A stretch of 64,000 nt of DNA from Pogona vitticeps. Lineage: Eukaryota > Chordata > Lepidosauria > Squamata > Agamidae. The DNA lies in contig NC_135783.1 of NCBI RefSeq assembly GCF_051106095.1, positions 211,192,472 through 211,256,471 on the forward strand, read 5' to 3'. A program made the translations under genes and the position numbers. This document shows positions 36,445 to 48,029 of this stretch, piece after piece; position 1 is the stretch's first letter; each line of letters opens with the position of its first letter. Under the pieces are notes generated by a model. The model saw nothing but the letters and a program-made list of their open reading frames with translations. It ran no database searches and was not told where the DNA came from.

Positions 36445-36542
36445 GAGTTTAAGAAATTAATAATTTGGACAGATGCCCAGAAATGAGAAAAATGAGTTTA
36501 ACAAATTAATAATTTGGACAGATGCCCATAAATGAAAAAAAA
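36445..36542. repeat. 49-bp tandem duplication (two units)
   Basis: Units begin gagtttaagaaattaataat (36445) and gagtttaacaaattaataat (36494) and differ at only a few positions. A recent local duplication in unique DNA. Confidence 0.9.
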
Positions 36543-36848
36543 AATTACTTTTTGGACAAAAACCTCAAAGAGTGATCACTCTGGGCCTTGAAGTTCAATA
36601 CAGTTTTACTCCTCTCTGGGCAACTGAAGGCTTCTGCTAATTTTAGCAGCCCATAACATGCAAATTGACAAGGGGGCACAATTAAACATTAGCTGCATCT
36701 AGTAAATGTTCTTTGTGTGCATGTTAAACCAACAGGAAAATAGCAGCCAAAGAACGATGGATAAAAAGCCCTCATTTTCACACCAGTGTGTGCTATACCT
36801 TCCATTGATAACTCTTTGCATGACTTGAGGTTCTGCTATGGTTGCATT

Positions 36849-36984
36849 CAGTGGTCCCCAACCTTGGGCCTCCGGATGTTCTTGGACTACAATTCCCAGA
36901 AACCTTCACCACCACCTCTGCTGGCCAGGATTTCTGGGAGTTGAAGGCCAAGAACATCTGGAGGCCCAAGGTTGGGGACCATTG
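36849..36984. mobile_element. hAT-like palindromic MITE
   Basis: Left end cagtggtccccaaccttggg, right end caaggttggggaccattg, strong hairpin with centre accacctctgctggcc. Flanking 8-mers gttgcatt and gttgtatg are similar (6 of 8 if the boundary is taken one base in), consistent with an 8-bp hAT duplication. Same family as 14466-14582. Confidence 0.8.
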
Positions 36985-36994
36985 TTGTATGTCA

Positions 36995-37180
36995 TGTTCT
37001 CATACACCATCAAATTCTTTCTCACTTCTGGCAATTCTAATAGGATTTTCAAGGTATGTGAAATAGAGTGGTTTTACCATAGTGACTCCCCAATGAGTTT
37101 CCATGGCAGAGTGGGAATCTGAACCCAACTCTCCTGAGTCCTGTTTTAACACCCTATCTCATACACCACCCTGGCTCTCC
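36995..37180 (-). mobile_element. tRNA-derived SINE (third type), diverged
   Basis: Minus strand head gagccagggtggtgtatgag, then B-box-like gggttcagattcccactc and downstream ccatggaaactcattgggga. This is the layout of a common reptile SINE ('gccagggtggtgtagtgg...ggttcgaatccccactc'). The 3' end is not defined. Confidence 0.6.
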
Positions 37181-37833
37181 TGCCATGGCTGCATGTTAAC
37201 TATTCCTCACAAGACAGCCCTGGTACAAGTCAGTACGAGATGAAACTACTGGGCTGAATAATCATACCTCCTATGTTGCATATTTTACGGTTTACAGTGC
37301 CATAAAAATGCAGGAAATAGGTATTCTCTTGCAAACAGAGAAGGTTTAGAACAGAATCTATCATGATCTTTTCTTTATTATCTAACTCTTTTGAAATCTC
37401 AAATAACAAAGAGGGAAAAGGATTTCAAAACAACTGCATGTATTCTAGGTTATAACTGAAAAACCTTTGACTAAACAGCGTTGAGGCGTTCTCTCAAGAA
37501 ATACATCAGACAAAAATTAATATAATACAAAACAAACAGATCACTGACTGCTCTTTCTCACATTTTGGGACAAAAGATGTGGTACTTTCAGGGACAGAAG
37601 TCGTGGCCTGTCAAAACAAGACAAAATTTTAGCATCACTTTCGTTTTCCAGAGGTATAAAGACAAAAGTAAACCTCTACTTCTCCAAGGATAGGGCTTAG
37701 AAAAATTGTTTGTCCATTCAAGCTGTAATAAGTTGGTTTCGAATGGTTAAAACAAGAATTTTAATGGTCCAATAAGATACTCAACACAAATGTTTTTCGT
37801 GTGGGGAAAAAACCCCAACAAATATACACAGTT

Positions 37834-37839
37834 TTTATT
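37834..37839 (-). terminator. polyadenylation signal AATAAA
   Basis: Minus-strand AATAAA in gcaataaaaactgtg, about 120 nt after the TAA stop of the putative last exon. It is followed within 30 nt by a GT-rich stretch (gttggggtttt), as expected for a cleavage site near 37815. Confidence 0.55.
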
Positions 37840-37959
37840 GCAAGAGAAATACAAAACAGAAACTGTCAGAACCATTTGGCCCATTCACAGCTTGCTTAGC
37901 AAAGCACTGTTAGTTAAGAAGGTGTCTGTCAAATATATGAATATTTTACTCTACACGTT

Positions 37960-38079
37960 TTAGCATTTCCAAGGCTGTTGAATAATGTACGTTCTTTTGG
38001 GCATTATAATCTTCTCCAGGGTAGGCCGTGGCTTTTGATGTGCTACTTGTGAGGCAGCCGGTGGAAGTTTATGTGCAAG
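37960..38079 (-). CDS. putative last coding exon of the unidentified minus-strand gene
   Basis: The acceptor ctaaccttttag precedes a 39-codon open frame [16 protein letters not shown]... ending QQPWKC and TAA at 37960-37962. The other two frames close quickly. The exon continues as 3' UTR to about 37815 with AATAAA at 37834. Phase 0 at its start matches the phase 0 end of the exon at 40681. Basic, proline-containing C-terminus; no family recognised. Splice site, stop and polyadenylation signal together make this one of the better supported exons here. Confidence 0.45.
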   Translation of the reverse strand, partial: LAHKLPPAASQVAHQKPRPTLEKIIMPKRTYIIQQPWKC

Positions 38080-38755
38080 CTAAAAGGTTAGAAACAAAGA
38101 TATAAATCTTTGCAGAAAAACACACAGAATTATAAACTATTATAAATAGTATTACCAACTAGGCATGAGATGTTTATTTATTAGTTAGTACCCCATTTCT
38201 GATCAGTTCTACAACATTGAAGAAAAACACAGCAGTTTTATTAGATACCTTAAACTTAAGTATAATAAAGACACATGAAGAAAAAACACGGGTAATGACA
38301 GAGTGAGAAGCAAACAGCTTGGTAAACAGAATTTTAATACTGAAAAAATAATAATAGAGAAACCTCCCACACCCGGAGAACATTTTGTTCCTTTGAAAAG
38401 CATGGGGGAGGAAGCAGCAGACAACAATGCAAGTAGGCACACTCTCCCCCCCCCACTTCGCCAATATTTTTTTCCTTTATGATCCCAGTTCACTCTCAAA
38501 GGATGTTAAGTGCCACTTAGTAACCCAAGGCCAAGGTGAACAACGGAGCAGGAATGCAACTGGCAGTCTAGCATTTTGTAGCATGCATCCGTTCCCTTGT
38601 TACACTATCAGCCAAATGGGATGGCATATCAGAACCAAGAAGAAGTAGCAATAATTCCTGCCCTACACCCCCAAGGTGGGGGAATCCCTCCCCAAGTTTC
38701 TACAGTTCCTTTATGCTATCCATATTCTAGCCTTTCAGGTGCACAGATACTGTAT

Positions 38756-38796
38756 ACGACTGGACAAAAATTGTCAAGGGGAACCTTTACCTTTAT
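38756..38796 (+). mobile_element. Sauria-type SINE, 3' tail only
   Basis: acgactggacaaaaattgtc followed by aaggggaacctttaccttta is the Bov-B-like tail found at the end of the full copy (62970-63020). The rest of the element is absent, as expected for a 5'-truncated insertion. Confidence 0.8.
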
Positions 38797-38799
38797 GTA

Positions 38800-40680
38800 A
38801 GTATTTTCTACTCAAGCTCCAGCACTGGGACCTTAATAATGGTCATTAGAATAACAATAATTGTCATTATTAGGGGCAAGGAGGAAAGGAACAGGCAACT
38901 GCACCCTGGATAATCAAAGAACAGACTAGTCTAATTAACATTGCACTTGAGTGATCAGTAAAGTGTGTGGTTAGTTTCCTGGGAGAAGACAACTCGGCTC
39001 CTTCACAAGGATTGAATGGCTATCATTTCACCCACTGAGCTGCAAACTGTTGTTTTCTCTGGAAATGTACAAACTCAATCTTTCTCAACAAGGCTCTCTC
39101 CATGTGTCTGCCTACAAAAAACCCACTGTATCCAGGACAGATAGCAATGAACATCTGTTTGCAAGGAGAAAACCGACACAAGAGCTGTGTGTTATGGCCC
39201 TTCCTACTGTACACATAACAGCAATGTGCCTGTATCATTTGCAAAGGGACCACATAAAACATGTGATTCCTGGCTGCAATATGAGGTAATACATTGTCAA
39301 CCACCTCTGGATTTTGTCACCTTCCTGTGCTTGCAGACAGATGAATCACAATTTCACTGGGGGGCTGTGAGCAATCAGGAGCAGCTTTACAGAATCAGAT
39401 ACCTTCTCTTCTCTGGGAATGGTACTCTTAAGTGTACTTATGAGCCTACCCTTGTTAAGGCCAGCAACTTGAATATAACTTAAATAGCAGCCGTTCCCTT
39501 CAGTTCTACCCCTTGTTGACCTTGTTACTACAGGGTAATTTGTGACACTAACCAAGCCTAAAGCAGTTAACAGTTACTGCCAAAATACCAGCCTTTAAGA
39601 GCTGTTCTGAACTGTTCCTCATTATAGAATCAAAAACACTTCCTCTGGGACTGCCATAGATACAAGAGAGCCAGAGGAAAAACATGGGAAAGGAGATTTG
39701 ATTTGATATTTGAAGCAAGAAAAATTAAAATTAAAGAATCACATTAACCCTTTCCTGCAAAATCTTAACGCTTCAACGAGCTACACGCAGGTATTCTTTT
39801 CATTTATTTGTACTGAGTAGGAAATATTCTGTAGAAGTCAAAATGTACAGCTTAAGCTATGCCAAAATTATTCAACTCCTGTTCTAACATGTGCTCTGCC
39901 ATCTGACAAACAGCATTCCACAGCTTTTCTGGCAGAGGGAAATCAGAAATGTTCTTTATGTAAAGACTTCCTCCAAACAGAGAATACATATAAGGGAGTC
40001 AATTCTTGATTGTCCCCCAATGCACATCTTACTTCTTTTCAGCACCCATTCTAGACCTAATAAGATCAACAGGTCTTGTCGAAAAGCCAACCGATTTGTG
40101 GCTAAACTTTAATGGACTCAAGCCCACTTCATGCAGCGTTACTCTCAGTTAACAGACTATATATAAAGATATGTGCTTGTGTGCATGTAAGTACAAATAC
40201 ACACACACATCACATCACATGGTGAAAGCTTGGGCTCAATGGTCATGGAATGAAAACGGTACATTTTGTGGCAATTCTGTGTAAAGCATAAAAGAAATAC
40301 ATGCAGTGTTTGTAATAAATGTAGCTGGTAATAATTATAATCCCATTATTGCTTTTAAGAATAATCACTCTTCTTGTCATTTATGGCTCTAATTTTTGTA
40401 TGGAGCTGTCAAAAGACTTTCATTCCACAATCAACTGCCTTAAACTGTCCCTTATATACTGATGTATCAGATCAATTAAGACACCATGTCCTGCATCTGA
40501 TGAAAGAGGCGACACTCCACCCAACCCTGCCACAACAGATCTGTTAGGCATGCCACGAGAATCTTTTGGTCATCTTGCTACAGGCCAATAATGTCTCGTT
40601 CTCTGGAAGGACTCATTCAATAGTCAACTGTGCCCTTGAGAAATCTTGGTGGCAACTTTTAAATCTGTGTATGTACTTAC
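38800..40680. other. interval with no exon recognised (putative intron)
   Basis: Between the two last putative exons. Unique-looking, with a CA-rich patch near 40198-40220. No repeat or exon that I can support. Confidence 0.4.
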
Positions 40681-40741
40681 TTTCTCCAGTGTGTCTGCCA
40701 GCAAGAAACCCATGCTCTGCATTTTTTGGATACTAGCAGAA
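40681..40741 (-). CDS. putative penultimate coding exon of the unidentified gene
   Basis: Minus strand: acceptor ttttctgctccacag, 61-nt exon, donor GAGAAA|GTAAGTAC. Both sites are near consensus. The frame needing one leading base reads SASIQKMQSMGFLLADTLEK and ends in phase 0, joining the open frame of the last exon without a stop. The amphipathic, helix-like character suits a small helical protein, but no family is recognised. Confidence 0.45.
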
Positions 40742-40814
40742 CTGTGGAGCAGAAAAGGAAAGTAAAATTTAATCCAAGATACGGGTCTTCCTATTTAAAG
40801 AGGTATTTTTTCAT

Positions 40815-41042
40815 AGAATAACATTCTGAGAAATTAGATATTGCCTAAACATTAGAAAGAGCTTTCTGACAATAAGAATGCTGAACAACAGAATGGACTG
40901 GTGGACTCTTCTACATCTGAGGTTTTTAAAGCAGTCTAGAGGGCTACTTGCCAGGGATGGTTTTCCTGTGGATTTGCTGCTTCATCGAGAGGCTGGACTC
41001 AATGACCATAGGATTCCTTCCAGCTTGTATGATTCACTGATA
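40815..41042 (+). mobile_element. CR1 LINE 3' end fragment, diverged
   Basis: gagctttctgacaataagaa, gaggtttttaaagcagtcta and gaggctggactcaatgacca followed by taggattccttccagcttgt are the conserved CR1 3' end phrases. The final gtatgattcactga stands for the usual ATTCTATGA-type tail. Non-coding remnant. Confidence 0.75.
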
Positions 41043-41044
41043 AA

Positions 41045-43900
41045 CTTCCCCTGACAGACAACAACCTTAACCTACAAGGGATGTGGTAGTTTTGTTCTGA
41101 ATTACTTTAGGTGTAAATCTAAGAATGACATTAAATTATTAGTGCCTATACGCTTGGTTTCTGTTTACTGAACTGCAACGTCACACTGCTGATGACAAGT
41201 ATCAATTTCGGTTGGTTTGTAGTTTTAGTATTGATTAGTGTTAATGATTTCTCTCTTCCCGCCTCCCTCTGGTGACAACAGCATTTTCTTCCCAAATGGA
41301 GATTTTTTTTTTAAATTGAACTCAGAGGACTTGATAGCTTCTGCCACTCTGACCTGTGCTACCACTCATGAGCATCTGTGATAAGGTCAGCTCTATTGGG
41401 CACTTCCATTTCAGACACTCAGGGAATCTAGAAGCATCAGCACTGAGCAGAGATATTTTAATCTCTCAGTGCAGTGCACCCACATGGGGACAAAAATGGA
41501 CCTCATTGCTGGATCGCTATTAGGGCCCAGTGCCTTCACTGAAGGTCAGGACTTCACTCTTCGCTGAACTGCACAGAAGCCACAATTTTCATTCCTGACA
41601 GCTAGCCAGGACGGGAAGTACAAGAGGGGACTTCTGCAGCTCAGCTCAGCTGAAGTAGTGCCCCATCTTGGTCTTTATCCCCGTTCTGACATGGAGGACA
41701 GGGAGGGTTAAACCTCCTACCTCAGCCCACCATAATGGGGATGAACATCCCTGCTCCCATTCCAAGCTGATCAGCTAAGGCAGGAGTGTCTGTGTAGAGT
41801 GCACCCCTAAGGGTCTAAGGATGATACCTGGGATATGGTAAGAATGATAAATCAGCATGTGGAAAATGTGTTGTCTGCGTGTGCATACTTCTGTAAATAA
41901 TGAGACTCTGTGTGTGTGTGTGTGTTTAAGTGTGAGAGAGTGAGTTTAATCTCTCTCTTAATCAAGAGTTTAATCAAGCTATGGCTTGATCTAGAGTCCT
42001 CCCCCAATGTCAGCAAAGAAACAAGGTTCAGTCTCATGTTCAATATCAGGTTGCCTCTCCTTTAATAGCAGATGACTATTCCTGAAGAGTTTACTGCATA
42101 TTCCAGCACTCTCCAATATGGCGCCTGTCAGAACTTCCATCATCTCTTATCACAGAGGAAGCTGGCTGGGAGTTGTACCTGAAGGGTACCCTGCTAAGAC
42201 AAGAATGCTGGCTTCTTTTGATACAAAAGTGCACACATCATAAGAGTGGTAAGACCACAGATTCTCCAGTTCCATGAAACCAGTAGTGGGAAGTAGCAGC
42301 TTGCAAGAAATATACTTCCCTGCAATCAATTATCTTCTGTTTTTGGCAACAAGATTGTAAAGAAGTTGCATTACAAAAAGAAAACAGTAAGTGGGACTGA
42401 GGTCACTTCACTGGCATAGCGCACAATTTTCTCAAGTTCTCTTGAGAAGGTATTTTAACAATCAACTTGGCAGAAACTTTAAAATTTTATTATGCCATCC
42501 CTTTATGAATTCATATCAGGGGAAAAAAAATAAAAAGCAGTGCAAGTACCTGTTTCATTAATCGCTTTTTGAACACTACAGGGACAAAATACTTTTTAAA
42601 GAATAACTTTTCAAAGTTATTGGAAACTGCCTGAAAACTGAGCAAGTTGTGAAACAGAAGCTGCCACCCAAAGAAACCCTTCTATGGAAAACACTTTATT
42701 TATGCCATGGGTGAGACACAGTCAGATCTACACGTCTGCTGCCATTCATGGGCACACCATTCCTATTTCCCACCCATCTCTATTGTGATCTGCTGTTAAC
42801 TAATCCTGAGGTGAAGATGTTTGACTGTCTTGAGCAAAACACATCGAGGCTGAAATGACTTCTGGGATTGCTCTCACAGAGCTACTAATAGCATAAGCAG
42901 GTCCTTTTGTTGCTGCTCACCAGAGCTCTTGTGAAGCCAGAAAATGAAGGCACAATTCATCTACTGATAGGTTTCAGTCAGCACTTCCTAAAATAGTTTT
43001 CCCATTTTAATAGCTATTGCCTAATGGGAATAAATTGTTTTATGGGCCTTTTTTTCTCACAGGTTTTGTGCAGAGGAAATGAATGATCTCAAGCTTAGCC
43101 CAGTTCCAGGAATAGTGTTTGTAAAGTAAGAGGAAGACCACAATGTTATTTTTGTGTGTAAGGTTTTGCCATAATTGAACATTTGTCTCAGAGGAGAAAA
43201 ATAGAAGGATTTTTATTGTTTATTTTTTTTTGGCACTGTAGGCATTTGTTAGATAACCAAAGAATTTCGCAACACTTATTTGTAGCTTTTCAGGCACTTC
43301 CTTGCAAACAAGAAGAAAATACACTCTATCAATTTTGTCCCGATTATGATTTATTTACAGGGAAGTATCTACTTATGTCAATTCAGAAGAAACCTACAGG
43401 CTCATTTGGTGAGCTTCCATCTAGACATACTTCAGTGTTGTGAGAACTGAAGGAAGAGGGTGTGTGTGTGTGTTGCCTTGAACAAAAAGGAAAATATAAG
43501 TTACATATCAAAAAGCAACTCTCCAGGCAACTCTTTCTCTGAACCTGCCTACTGAATGCACCCCATCAACTCATCGGCCCTCCCCCACTCCTGAACAAGA
43601 CTAAAAATTTCAAGGGTTTTGGCATGGCCTTGGTTTTATCTGAGTTTCTACAGCTGCCCTAAGCAGGAAACTCCCTAAATTCTCCCCCCCCCCACTTTAC
43701 ACAGCTCCTGCTGAGCAACTTTAAATTAACTGCATCGTCCAGAAAAACTAGGAAATATTAAAACACAATGAATGACTAAAAAATAGTGAACAAGGACAGC
43801 AAAAAGCCAGCTTGCAACACAAGATGCAGAACCTCCACAATACAAGTCATACATTGAATCAGTGCGCCAGGTGCCTTCCCAAACAAAAATAAATTAGCTC
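41045..43900. other. interval with no exon recognised (putative intron)
   Basis: Unique-looking DNA with (TG)n at 41908-41925 and 43459-43473. No repeat or exon that I can support. Confidence 0.4.
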
Positions 43901-43902
43901 AC

Positions 43903-44041
43903 CTTCTAGGTGGGTTCTCTCTGATATACAAGTTGATTACAGAGCAGATCCATTGTGTCCTGTACCCACATGTCAGACTCTTGAACAGCCCTGACATATC
44001 ATTATGCACTTTGCACATTACCCCAGGAAAATCTTGACTTT
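43903..44041 (-). CDS. putative coding exon of the unidentified gene, frame ambiguous
   Basis: Minus strand: acceptor ttattccttgttag, donor CTAGAAG|GTGAGC. In the frame needing two leading bases all 45 codons are open (SQDFPGVMCKVHNDMSGLFK...), and it joins in phase to the exon at 40681. If upstream exons are joined in phase 0 it instead stops after seven codons (KVKIFLG). With a later internal acceptor after gatatgtcag a third reading gives ESDMWVQDTMDLLCNQLVYQ with a stop just before the donor. The sequence alone does not decide between these. Confidence 0.35.
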
Positions 44042-44306
44042 CTAACAAGGAATAATCTTAGATTTACAGAATATAAACACATCAACACCTTCTTCCTGAA
44101 GCCCTTTGCAAATGCAGGATTTTCTGTTTATTTATGAATTTAGGACTAAGTTTCCATTCACTCCCACTGGTGTTTCTGTTTTAAATACCTTGAGCCATGT
44201 AGAAGCAAGGGGCAACCAAAAGGAAATCTGCAGCAACCTGCAGGATGACTCTGGTCCCTAATGGCTGAATGGGGGAGGATGTGTGATGAAGGAGAAAAAA
44301 AACATA

Positions 44307-44345
44307 CCTGACCGTATTGTTCCCTGGAGCAGATGGGGGATGGCC
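44307..44345 (-). CDS. putative 39-nt exon of the unidentified gene
   Basis: Strong polypyrimidine tract and acceptor (ctttttcttttcag) and donor CGGTCAG|GTATGT on the minus strand. All three frames are open (GPSPICSREQYGQ, AIPHLLQGTIRS, GHPPSAPGNNTV), so the exon itself does not fix the phase. A length of 39 nt keeps phase across it. Confidence 0.4.
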
Positions 44346-44397
44346 CCTGAAAAGAAAAAGGAAACCTTGATACGAAACTTTTCTCCAAGAGTAATTA

Positions 44398-44917
44398 CAG
44401 TGGGGTCTTGACTTGAGAACTTAATCCGTACTGGTCAAAAAGTCTGTAGGTCAAGTCTCCATTGACCTACAGTGCATTGAAAACCTATTGTAGTGGACCC
44501 TCGACTTACAGACGGCTCGACTTACAGACTTTTCAAGTTACAGACTTCTCTGGCTGCAAAATTTAGATTCGACTTGCAGCCAGAGAATCGACTTACAGAC
44601 CAGAAAAAAACCAAAATGGAATAAAAATAGAATAAAAACCACTGGTTATGGGATTAATTGGTTTTCAGTGCATTGTAGGTCAATGGAGATTCGACTTACA
44701 GACTTTTCGACTTGCAGCCACCATTCCAATACGGATTAATTCCTTAAGTAGAGGGTCCACTGTAATCCTGTAACAGGCCATTTTTGTTCCATTTTGGTTT
44801 TTTTCTGGTCTGTAATTCAATTCTCAGGCTGCAAGTCAAACCTAAATTTTGCGGCCAGAGAAGTCTGTAACTCAAGAAGTCTGTAAGTCAAGCCGTCTGT
44901 AAGTCAAGGGTCCACTG
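44398..44917. mobile_element. Tigger-like MITE, family A, outer copy (interrupted)
   Basis: Left end cagtggggtcttgacttgag, right end caagggtccactg, flanked by TA. Internal sequence matches the 11432 and 19922 copies up to aaaacctatt, breaks at 44490 and resumes at 44765 with atcctgtaacaggcc. The break is filled by a second copy of the same family in opposite orientation. Confidence 0.88.
44491..44762. mobile_element. Tigger-like MITE, family A, inner copy in opposite orientation
   Basis: tagtggaccctcgacttaca to agagggtccactg, 272 bp. Its internal order (gacttacagaccag, aaaaccaaaatgg, ccattccaatacgg) is the reverse complement of the outer copy. The right TA duplication is at 44763-44764; the left one appears as TG at 44489-44490, with one base changed. 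It inserted at the TTAA of the outer element. Confidence 0.88.
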
Positions 44918-45144
44918 TAGAAGCACACAATTAAAAGTATGTCAGATTACACTCTGCTTTGTTTTGCTGATATTCTATCACATCACAAGACCCAATTTCT
45001 TTCCCACAAGTTTGTTCTCTTTTACTCTTACACCTGCCCTGATAGGTATACCTTTGAGTTGACTCAGCATGTCATTTCTGAAGGTGGCAGACAACGGAGT
45101 GGAGTGTGTGAAAACACTAGGTTCCCTCACTGTGCCTCCTTGAC

Positions 45145-45195
45145 AAAAGAATGAATTCGATCCATAGGGTCCCTTCCAGCTCTAAGATGACAATG
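45145..45195 (+). mobile_element. CR1-like 3' tail fragment
   Basis: cgatccatagggtcccttcc then agctctaagatgacaatgac matches the CR1 3' terminal phrase (gggtcccttccagctctaaga). Very short. Confidence 0.5.
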
Positions 45196-45479
45196 ACAAT
45201 GATGATATTTGTTTGAACTCCACTCCTCCAGAATATCATGACAGGCTCACTGTCATGTGAAGGAGCTGGGACCTCCTTTTAAAACTCTCAAGCTTTAAAC
45301 GCACATGCTACACACCAAAACAATGTTCCTCCAAGAGACCCACCTGTGCAACTGCATTAAATGGGCTAATTTGCACTCTAATGTCAAGAGATTGTGTTGG
45401 TAAGTCCTCAATGGCAAAGTGGGGATGCAATAACTTCCTGCAAAAACACCCTTCTTTCTATAGGCGAGGCAACTCATAA

Positions 45480-45575
45480 GGGTGGATAAAAATCAATGAT
45501 TTTTAAAACAATCAAATTACAGTATTTAAAATCATGATTTAAATTTTAAAATTCATTTTTATTTAAATCCACCCT
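45480..45575. mobile_element. AT-rich palindromic MITE
   Basis: Left end gggtggataaaaatcaatga and right end atttttatttaaatccaccct are inverted repeats; the middle is AT-rich (tttaaaatcatgatttaaat). A common vertebrate DNA-transposon remnant of this type exists; superfamily not certain. 96 bp. Confidence 0.7.
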
Positions 45576-46254
45576 ACAATTCATTATAAATGTTCCTAAC
45601 ACGTCAATTTGTAGCTTGTTTTACATACTATTCCAGCCCTTCACTTCAATTCCTATACAAGAACCTGTTACAAATCACTGCATCTAATACATCAGACATT
45701 TTCTATTCTTGTAGTCACTTGTATTAACCCTGCCCACAGTGCTTCTCTCTCAGATCTTCTTCATCTGCAGTCATAGGCACCAAAGGCCTTAGGCAAGCAA
45801 TGTTGAGAATTCAGGTTTTTGTGTGCTATACTCCATTGTGTGACCAGTTTAAAAAAAGAAGATTCCCAGCCTTAACAATGAGGGTCGATCTGCACATACT
45901 TTGCCTTCTCCTTCCCAGAGAATTTGGAACTTCTTTCAACAGGTACATTCTCCAGTTTCTTGGAAACTCTCATCCCTCCAGCTTTAACTGTAGAAGAAAG
46001 CAGTGAAACAAGATATGAATGGCTATTTCCCCAAATAATTGGTCTAGGCTGGTACAAGAAGGACATTGTATCTGTCTGTATATACCCAGAAACGCAGCTA
46101 AATGAGAGATTTTAACTCGGAGACCACTCCCAAGGATGCACCTTCCTTTTAATGTAGGGCATGGAATACGGCATGTCCTAAACCTAATGCTAGCCTGCCT
46201 ATAGGTCCATTTAACTCAATATATTCAACAAGAAGCAAACTTGCAGGTCTGCAG

Positions 46255-46345
46255 GGTTTTAAACAAGATTCCTTATCTGGAGACACCAGGCGCCGAATGC
46301 AGAACCTCATGGACACGAAGCAGGTCTCTTACCACTAAGCTATAG
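46255..46345 (-). mobile_element. tRNA-derived SINE head fragment
   Basis: Minus strand gctatagcttagtggtaaga then cctgcttcgtgtccatgagg resembles the common reptile SINE head (agctcagtggtagagcacctgctttgcatgcagaagg...ctggcatctccagataagg). Only head and early body remain. Confidence 0.55.
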
Positions 46346-47377
46346 CTAGCATCCATTTAGTGTATCTTATGATACAAGTATTATTAACATTACAATGTTG
46401 GTTTGAGGAAGAGTATATTTCTGCATTACAGTTAAGCTGGGGCTGGTCATTGTGCCTCCTGTACGCACAAGAAAATAGAAAACTACCTCCAGTCCACTTA
46501 GCTTGTGGTGTTACGCGCCAAAGGTGCAGTGTAGGCCAAGATCTGTTGAACTTCTCGCAAGGGGTCCTGAGTCAGGTGATAGTCAGCGGCAAAGGACCCA
46601 CCCAGTGATGGCATTCGAGATACCAGAGCTTTCCACCCCATTCATCTACCACAAGCGTCTCCCAGGCGTATTTTGGGTTGTGTGCTTTGACCATGTTGTA
46701 TTTATTCTATAATATTTGAGAGTCAGTCTCAAGCATAAACATTTAGGCCTACCATGGAAAGAGTTTGCCAAAATATGGAGACAGAAGCATTTAACCTGAT
46801 TTTTACAATTCACCATGTTTTGTTCCTTATATAACAGTTTTGCTACAATAGCTTAGCTTTTTCTATTTACTATAAAAATACATATAAAGTGTATAAAGAA
46901 GAGTCGTCTGGTATACTCAGGGTTCTGACAAGTATTTGATTGTCCAGACAGAGGCTCCAAGTTGTCACGTCCTGTCTATTTCTAATGTTAAGCATACTCC
47001 CTCGCAATTAGCAACTGAATTTATCTAACCACGACAGTCCCAAAACTTTCGAGGGTACTTATTGTGCTGTTATAATGGAGGTAGTCAAGTGCATCACATC
47101 GAGTGGCAGTTATGTCCTGTTAAAATGGCTGCCAATCATGCAACCAATTAGCAACAATGAAAGCTACAGCAACAGTTTTAACGTTGAGCAATGTCAAGCA
47201 AATTCCATTTTTAGAACCATTTAGAAATAGTTCAGGTTAACTGTGCAAACGCAGGAATCTTTTATCGAACAGAGATACTACTAAGGTTTTCAAACTGCCA
47301 GTTTAAGAAGAAATAACTTGTTTATACTGTAATGTGTATTTGTAATCTGGTTCATGTTGTAAACAACTCGGTTCTAC
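46346..47377. other. interval with no exon recognised (putative intron)
   Basis: Unique-looking sequence. A weak donor-like site near 46744 on the minus strand was considered and not accepted. Nothing else found. Confidence 0.4.
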
Positions 47378-47467
47378 CTGTGAACTGCGGCCAAAAAGCA
47401 GTTCAACTTTTCCAGGCAAGGCTTTCACAGACATGACCCCAAACCCTCCATTTCTGAGCTGTCTGCT
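47378..47467 (-). CDS. putative 90-nt coding exon of the unidentified gene
   Basis: Minus strand: acceptor tgctgtccgtatag, donor TCACAG|GTAGAA. Only the phase 0 frame is fully open: NGGFGVMSVKALPGKVELLF within 30 codons. A length of 90 nt conserves phase. The reading looks protein-like (Gly-rich turn, then a hydrophobic stretch) but no family is recognised. The donor is less than ideal (GTAGAA). Confidence 0.4.
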
Positions 47468-48029
47468 CTATACGGACAGCACCCAAACGCATGATTGATT
47501 CTACAACTAGGGGAAAACACAATACGGAGATGGACTGCTGGGAAAATAGGTCACAGTCGCTTGTGAAACTGCCCTTACACAATCATATAGGACAATAGAA
47601 TTCTAGTCTGTATGTCTTTTTAAGTAAATGCTGGAGAGTGCGGATGTAAATCAAAAGGTATACTGAGCATACACAGTCAAGTTTTGTTTTGCTTTTTTTA
47701 ACAGCTAGGCTTTTCTACTGACAGGCTCCATTCCATGTGTTGATCATAGCTTATACACACAAGAAGTTAACTGTCATATATAAAAGAATTTAAAAGCTTT
47801 CTGTCCTGGCTTCTCAACTGTATGGATTTTCAAGACAATCTTAAAAGCAGTCATATTAAAAGAATGAAAAAATAATAACTAGTATAGTACTTCACAGATA
47901 TAAAATGAACACATAAGAACTTCAGTTAGGTACAACAATCATAACAGGAAAAAAGCTAGACAATTTTTGTGTGTACATATATAAATATAAATCATTGTAT
48001 ACACGGGTTGTTCTCATTCTTTTGTATCT

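Noticed and set aside
43903-44000. Chemokine-like reading (WVQDTMDLL) in the exon near 43.9 kb
   Set aside because: A WVQ-type helix alone is weak: no chemokine cysteine pattern is seen in the upstream exons and the frame depends on an unproven internal acceptor.
45345-45385. Possible short minus-strand exon with donor GTGGGT
   Set aside because: Stop codon in the needed frame and a weak polypyrimidine tract.
46744-46790. Possible 43-nt exon that would repair the phase between 47378 and 44307
   Set aside because: Its acceptor context (gaattgtaaaaatcag) is poor and the donor ordinary; accepting it only because it fixes the frame would be circular.
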